NCBI GenBank assembly: GCA_004298345.1
Contig: SCTV01000089.1
Location: 1 to 6,504 of the forward strand
Origin: Patescibacteria group bacterium
GTDB taxonomy: Bacteria > Patescibacteriota > Minisyncoccia > Phycocordibacterales > PALSA-1337
DNA: 6,504 bases
Direction of reading: 5' to 3'
Under the pieces are notes generated by a model that did not search any database, was not told the DNA's origin, and saw only the letters and a list, made by a program, of their open reading frames with translations. Positions 5,328 through 6,504 of the stretch are shown here, piece after piece (the stretch's first letter is position 1; every line of letters starts with the position of its first letter). A program made the translations under genes and the position numbers.

Positions 5328-5737
5328 GCCAAACAGGAACCATTTTGGTCGTCGACGACGAGCCGGAGATCGTCACCCTCCTCAAGTTCATCCTCGAGAA
5401 GGACGGCCACCGCATCCTCGAGGCCGGCAACGGCGTCGCCGCCCTCGAGCGCCTCGGCGTCGAACCCCCCTCCCCCGAGGCCCCGAAGCCCGACCTCATC
5501 ATCCTCGACATCATGATGCCCGTGATGGACGGCTATACCTTGAACAACCGGCTCCAGAAGGAGCCCAAGACCAAGGCCATCCCCATCTTGGTCCTGACCG
5601 CCAAGGGCCAGAAGATGCGCGACCTCTTCGAGATGGCCCCGAACGTCGCCGCGTACGTGCAGAAGCCCTTCGACCCGAAGATGCTCCGCGAGCTCATCGG
5701 GAGCATCCTCGATGGACGCAAGAACGCCGCGGCCTAA
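5324..5737 (+). CDS. receiver-only response regulator (CheY-like), second of a pair
   Basis: This 137-residue paralogue of the preceding gene is also a receiver without an output domain. Conserved sites are Asp11/Asp12 (ILVVDDE), phosphorylation Asp62 (IILDIMMP), Thr92 (LTAKG) and Lys114 (QKPFDP). The stretch from LTAKGQ through PNVAA to KPFDP is nearly shared with the first copy, while the alpha4 region (YTLNNRLQKEPKT versus YTVARRAGEAERT) differs, which suggests different partners. A proline-rich insertion (EPPSPEAPKP, residues 47-56) sits before strand 3. It starts within the ATGA overlap and lacks a strong ribosome binding site, so it is probably translated by re-initiation. Its end overlaps the likely lysS start by 26 bases. 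It is intact; its kinase and target are unknown. Confidence 0.93.
   Translation: MSQTGTILVVDDEPEIVTLLKFILEKDGHRILEAGNGVAALERLGVEPPSPEAPKPDLIILDIMMPVMDGYTLNNRLQKEPKTKAIPILVLTAKGQKMRDLFEMAPNVAAYVQKPFDPKMLRELIGSILDGRKNAAA
5699..5703 (+). promoter_or_regulatory. ribosome binding site that decides the lysS start
   Basis: GGGAG ends 8 bases before the ATG at 5712, inside the second receiver gene. The alternative in-frame GTG at 5742, just past the receiver stop, has no purine-rich site before it. This favours the upstream ATG and a 26-base overlap. Confidence 0.6.
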
Positions 5738-6504
5738 CCCGGTGGCGGAAGAATCCTCCGACCCGCGCGGCGACCGCCTCGCGCGCCTCAAGGAGCTCCA
5801 GGCCCGCGGCGTCGACTGCTACCCCCACCGCTTCGAGAAGACCCATACGCCGGCCCAGGTGCTGCCGCTTGGCGCGGACCTGGCGCCCGAGCAGAAGACC
5901 GAGCACGTCGTCACCGTCGCCGGCCGCGTGGCCCTGTTGCGGGTCATGGGGAAGGCCGCCTTCGGGCATATCGACGACGACGGCCAGAAGCTCCAGGTCT
6001 ACTTCAAGCTCGACAACCTGGGAGACTCCTACCAGACCGTCAAGAAGGGCCTGCACCTGGGCGACTTCATCGGCGTGACGGGCATCGTCTTCAAGACCAA
6101 GACCGGGGAGATCACCGTCGAGGCCCAGAAGTTCACGCTGCTGGCCAAGGCCCTCCTGCCCCCGCCCGACAAGCACTCGGGCCTCAAGGACACCGACACC
6201 CGCTACCGGCACCGGCACCTGGACCTCATCGCCAACGACGAGGTGCGCCGGCGATTCGTCGCCCGCTCGAAGGTCGTCACCGCGGTGCGCAAGGTCCTGG
6301 ACGCCGAGGGCTACCTCGAGGTGGAGACCCCCATCCTCCTGCAGCAGGCCGGCGGCGCCACCGCGACGCCCTTCGACACGCACTTCAACGCCCTGGACGC
6401 CGACATGGTGATGCGCATCGCCTTGGAGCTGCCTTTAAAGAAGCTCATCATCGGCGGGATGCCCAAGGTCTACGAGCTGGGGCGCGTGTTCCGGAACGAA
6501 GGCG
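5712..6504 (+). CDS. lysS: lysyl-tRNA synthetase, class II (3' truncated by window)
   Basis: The visible 264 residues are the N-terminal half of a class II lysyl-tRNA synthetase (about 500 residues in most bacteria), which charges tRNA-Lys with lysine in the cytoplasm. After a charged N-terminal helix (RLARLKELQARGVDCYPHRF), residues about 66-146 form the anticodon-binding OB fold (VTVAGRV, GKAAFGHI, GDFIGVTG). The catalytic domain then begins with the family stretch DTRYRHRHLDLI (162-173), motif 1 (GYLEVETPIL, 200-209) and GGATATPFDTHFNALD. It reaches motif 2 (YELGRVFRNEG, 254-264, with the ATP-contacting Arg261) as the window ends. GGATATPF and ALELPLKKL depart slightly from the common GGAxARPF and ApELyLKrL, within normal variation. 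I chose ATG 5712 because of the GGGAG site 8 bases upstream; GTG 5742 would shorten the product by 10 residues. It is last in the visible receiver-receiver-lysS operon, so it is probably transcribed from 4912-4940. Confidence 0.95.
   Translation, partial: MDARTPRPNPVAEESSDPRGDRLARLKELQARGVDCYPHRFEKTHTPAQVLPLGADLAPEQKTEHVVTVAGRVALLRVMGKAAFGHIDDDGQKLQVYFKLDNLGDSYQTVKKGLHLGDFIGVTGIVFKTKTGEITVEAQKFTLLAKALLPPPDKHSGLKDTDTRYRHRHLDLIANDEVRRRFVARSKVVTAVRKVLDAEGYLEVETPILLQQAGGATATPFDTHFNALDADMVMRIALELPLKKLIIGGMPKVYELGRVFRNEG

Noticed and set aside
5144..6383. Two long minus-strand frames opposite the receivers and lysS
   Set aside because: Both are low-complexity antisense shadows of well-identified genes (valine/leucine/glutamate-rich) with no start signals.
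1..6504. CRISPR array, retron, insertion sequence or RNA gene
   Set aside because: I found no regularly spaced repeats, transposase, reverse transcriptase, rRNA or tRNA cloverleaf on either strand.

Overview
The window joins two unlike regions. The left half (about 1-3344) carries predicted ATPase and nuclease genes of moderate GC (positions 61-120 are 42% GC, 2881-2940 are 57%). The right half (about 3550-6504) is very GC-rich (4021-4080 is 85%) and holds ordinary chromosomal genes ending in lysyl-tRNA synthetase. All genes are on the + strand. The host is a high-GC bacterium. The stand-alone CheY-like receivers with a conserved 'LTAKGQ...PNVAA...KPFDP' stretch, and the Ala/Pro-rich exported J protein, would suit an uncultured lineage such as Elusimicrobiota, but that is a low-confidence guess from memory.

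Left region: (1) the 3' part of an ABC-type ATPase with signature, Walker B and H-loop but no Walker A, because the gene runs off the window start; (2) a 153-residue GIY-YIG nuclease; (3) a 296-residue protein joining a VRR-NUC PD-(D/E)XK domain to an HNH domain; (4) a 151-residue PD-(D/E)XK-like protein of the D...QxK type. Genes 2, 3 and 4 overlap by 17 and 11 bases, so they are almost certainly co-translated. The set carries up to four different nuclease folds, plus a possible RNase-like C-terminus on the ATPase. It looks like an anti-phage or restriction cassette. No methyltransferase or other protection gene is visible, and none of the four genes together matches a named system that I recognise. 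This is the most interesting part of the window.

Junction (3345-3636): about 290 bases without a convincing gene. Base composition changes here, with a GC-rich hairpin and then a sigma70-like promoter for the next gene. It is a plausible edge of an accessory island, but no tRNA, integrase or flanking repeat is visible.

Right region: an exported protein with two tandem J domains (the first has lost HPD), then a second sigma70-like promoter with the same TACACTT -10 region and 17-base spacer. That promoter appears to start transcription at the GTG codon of the first of two receiver-only response regulators (leaderless). The two receivers overlap by ATGA. The second overlaps lysS by 26 bases if lysS starts at the ATG at 5712, which has a good ribosome binding site. 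lysS runs off the right end.
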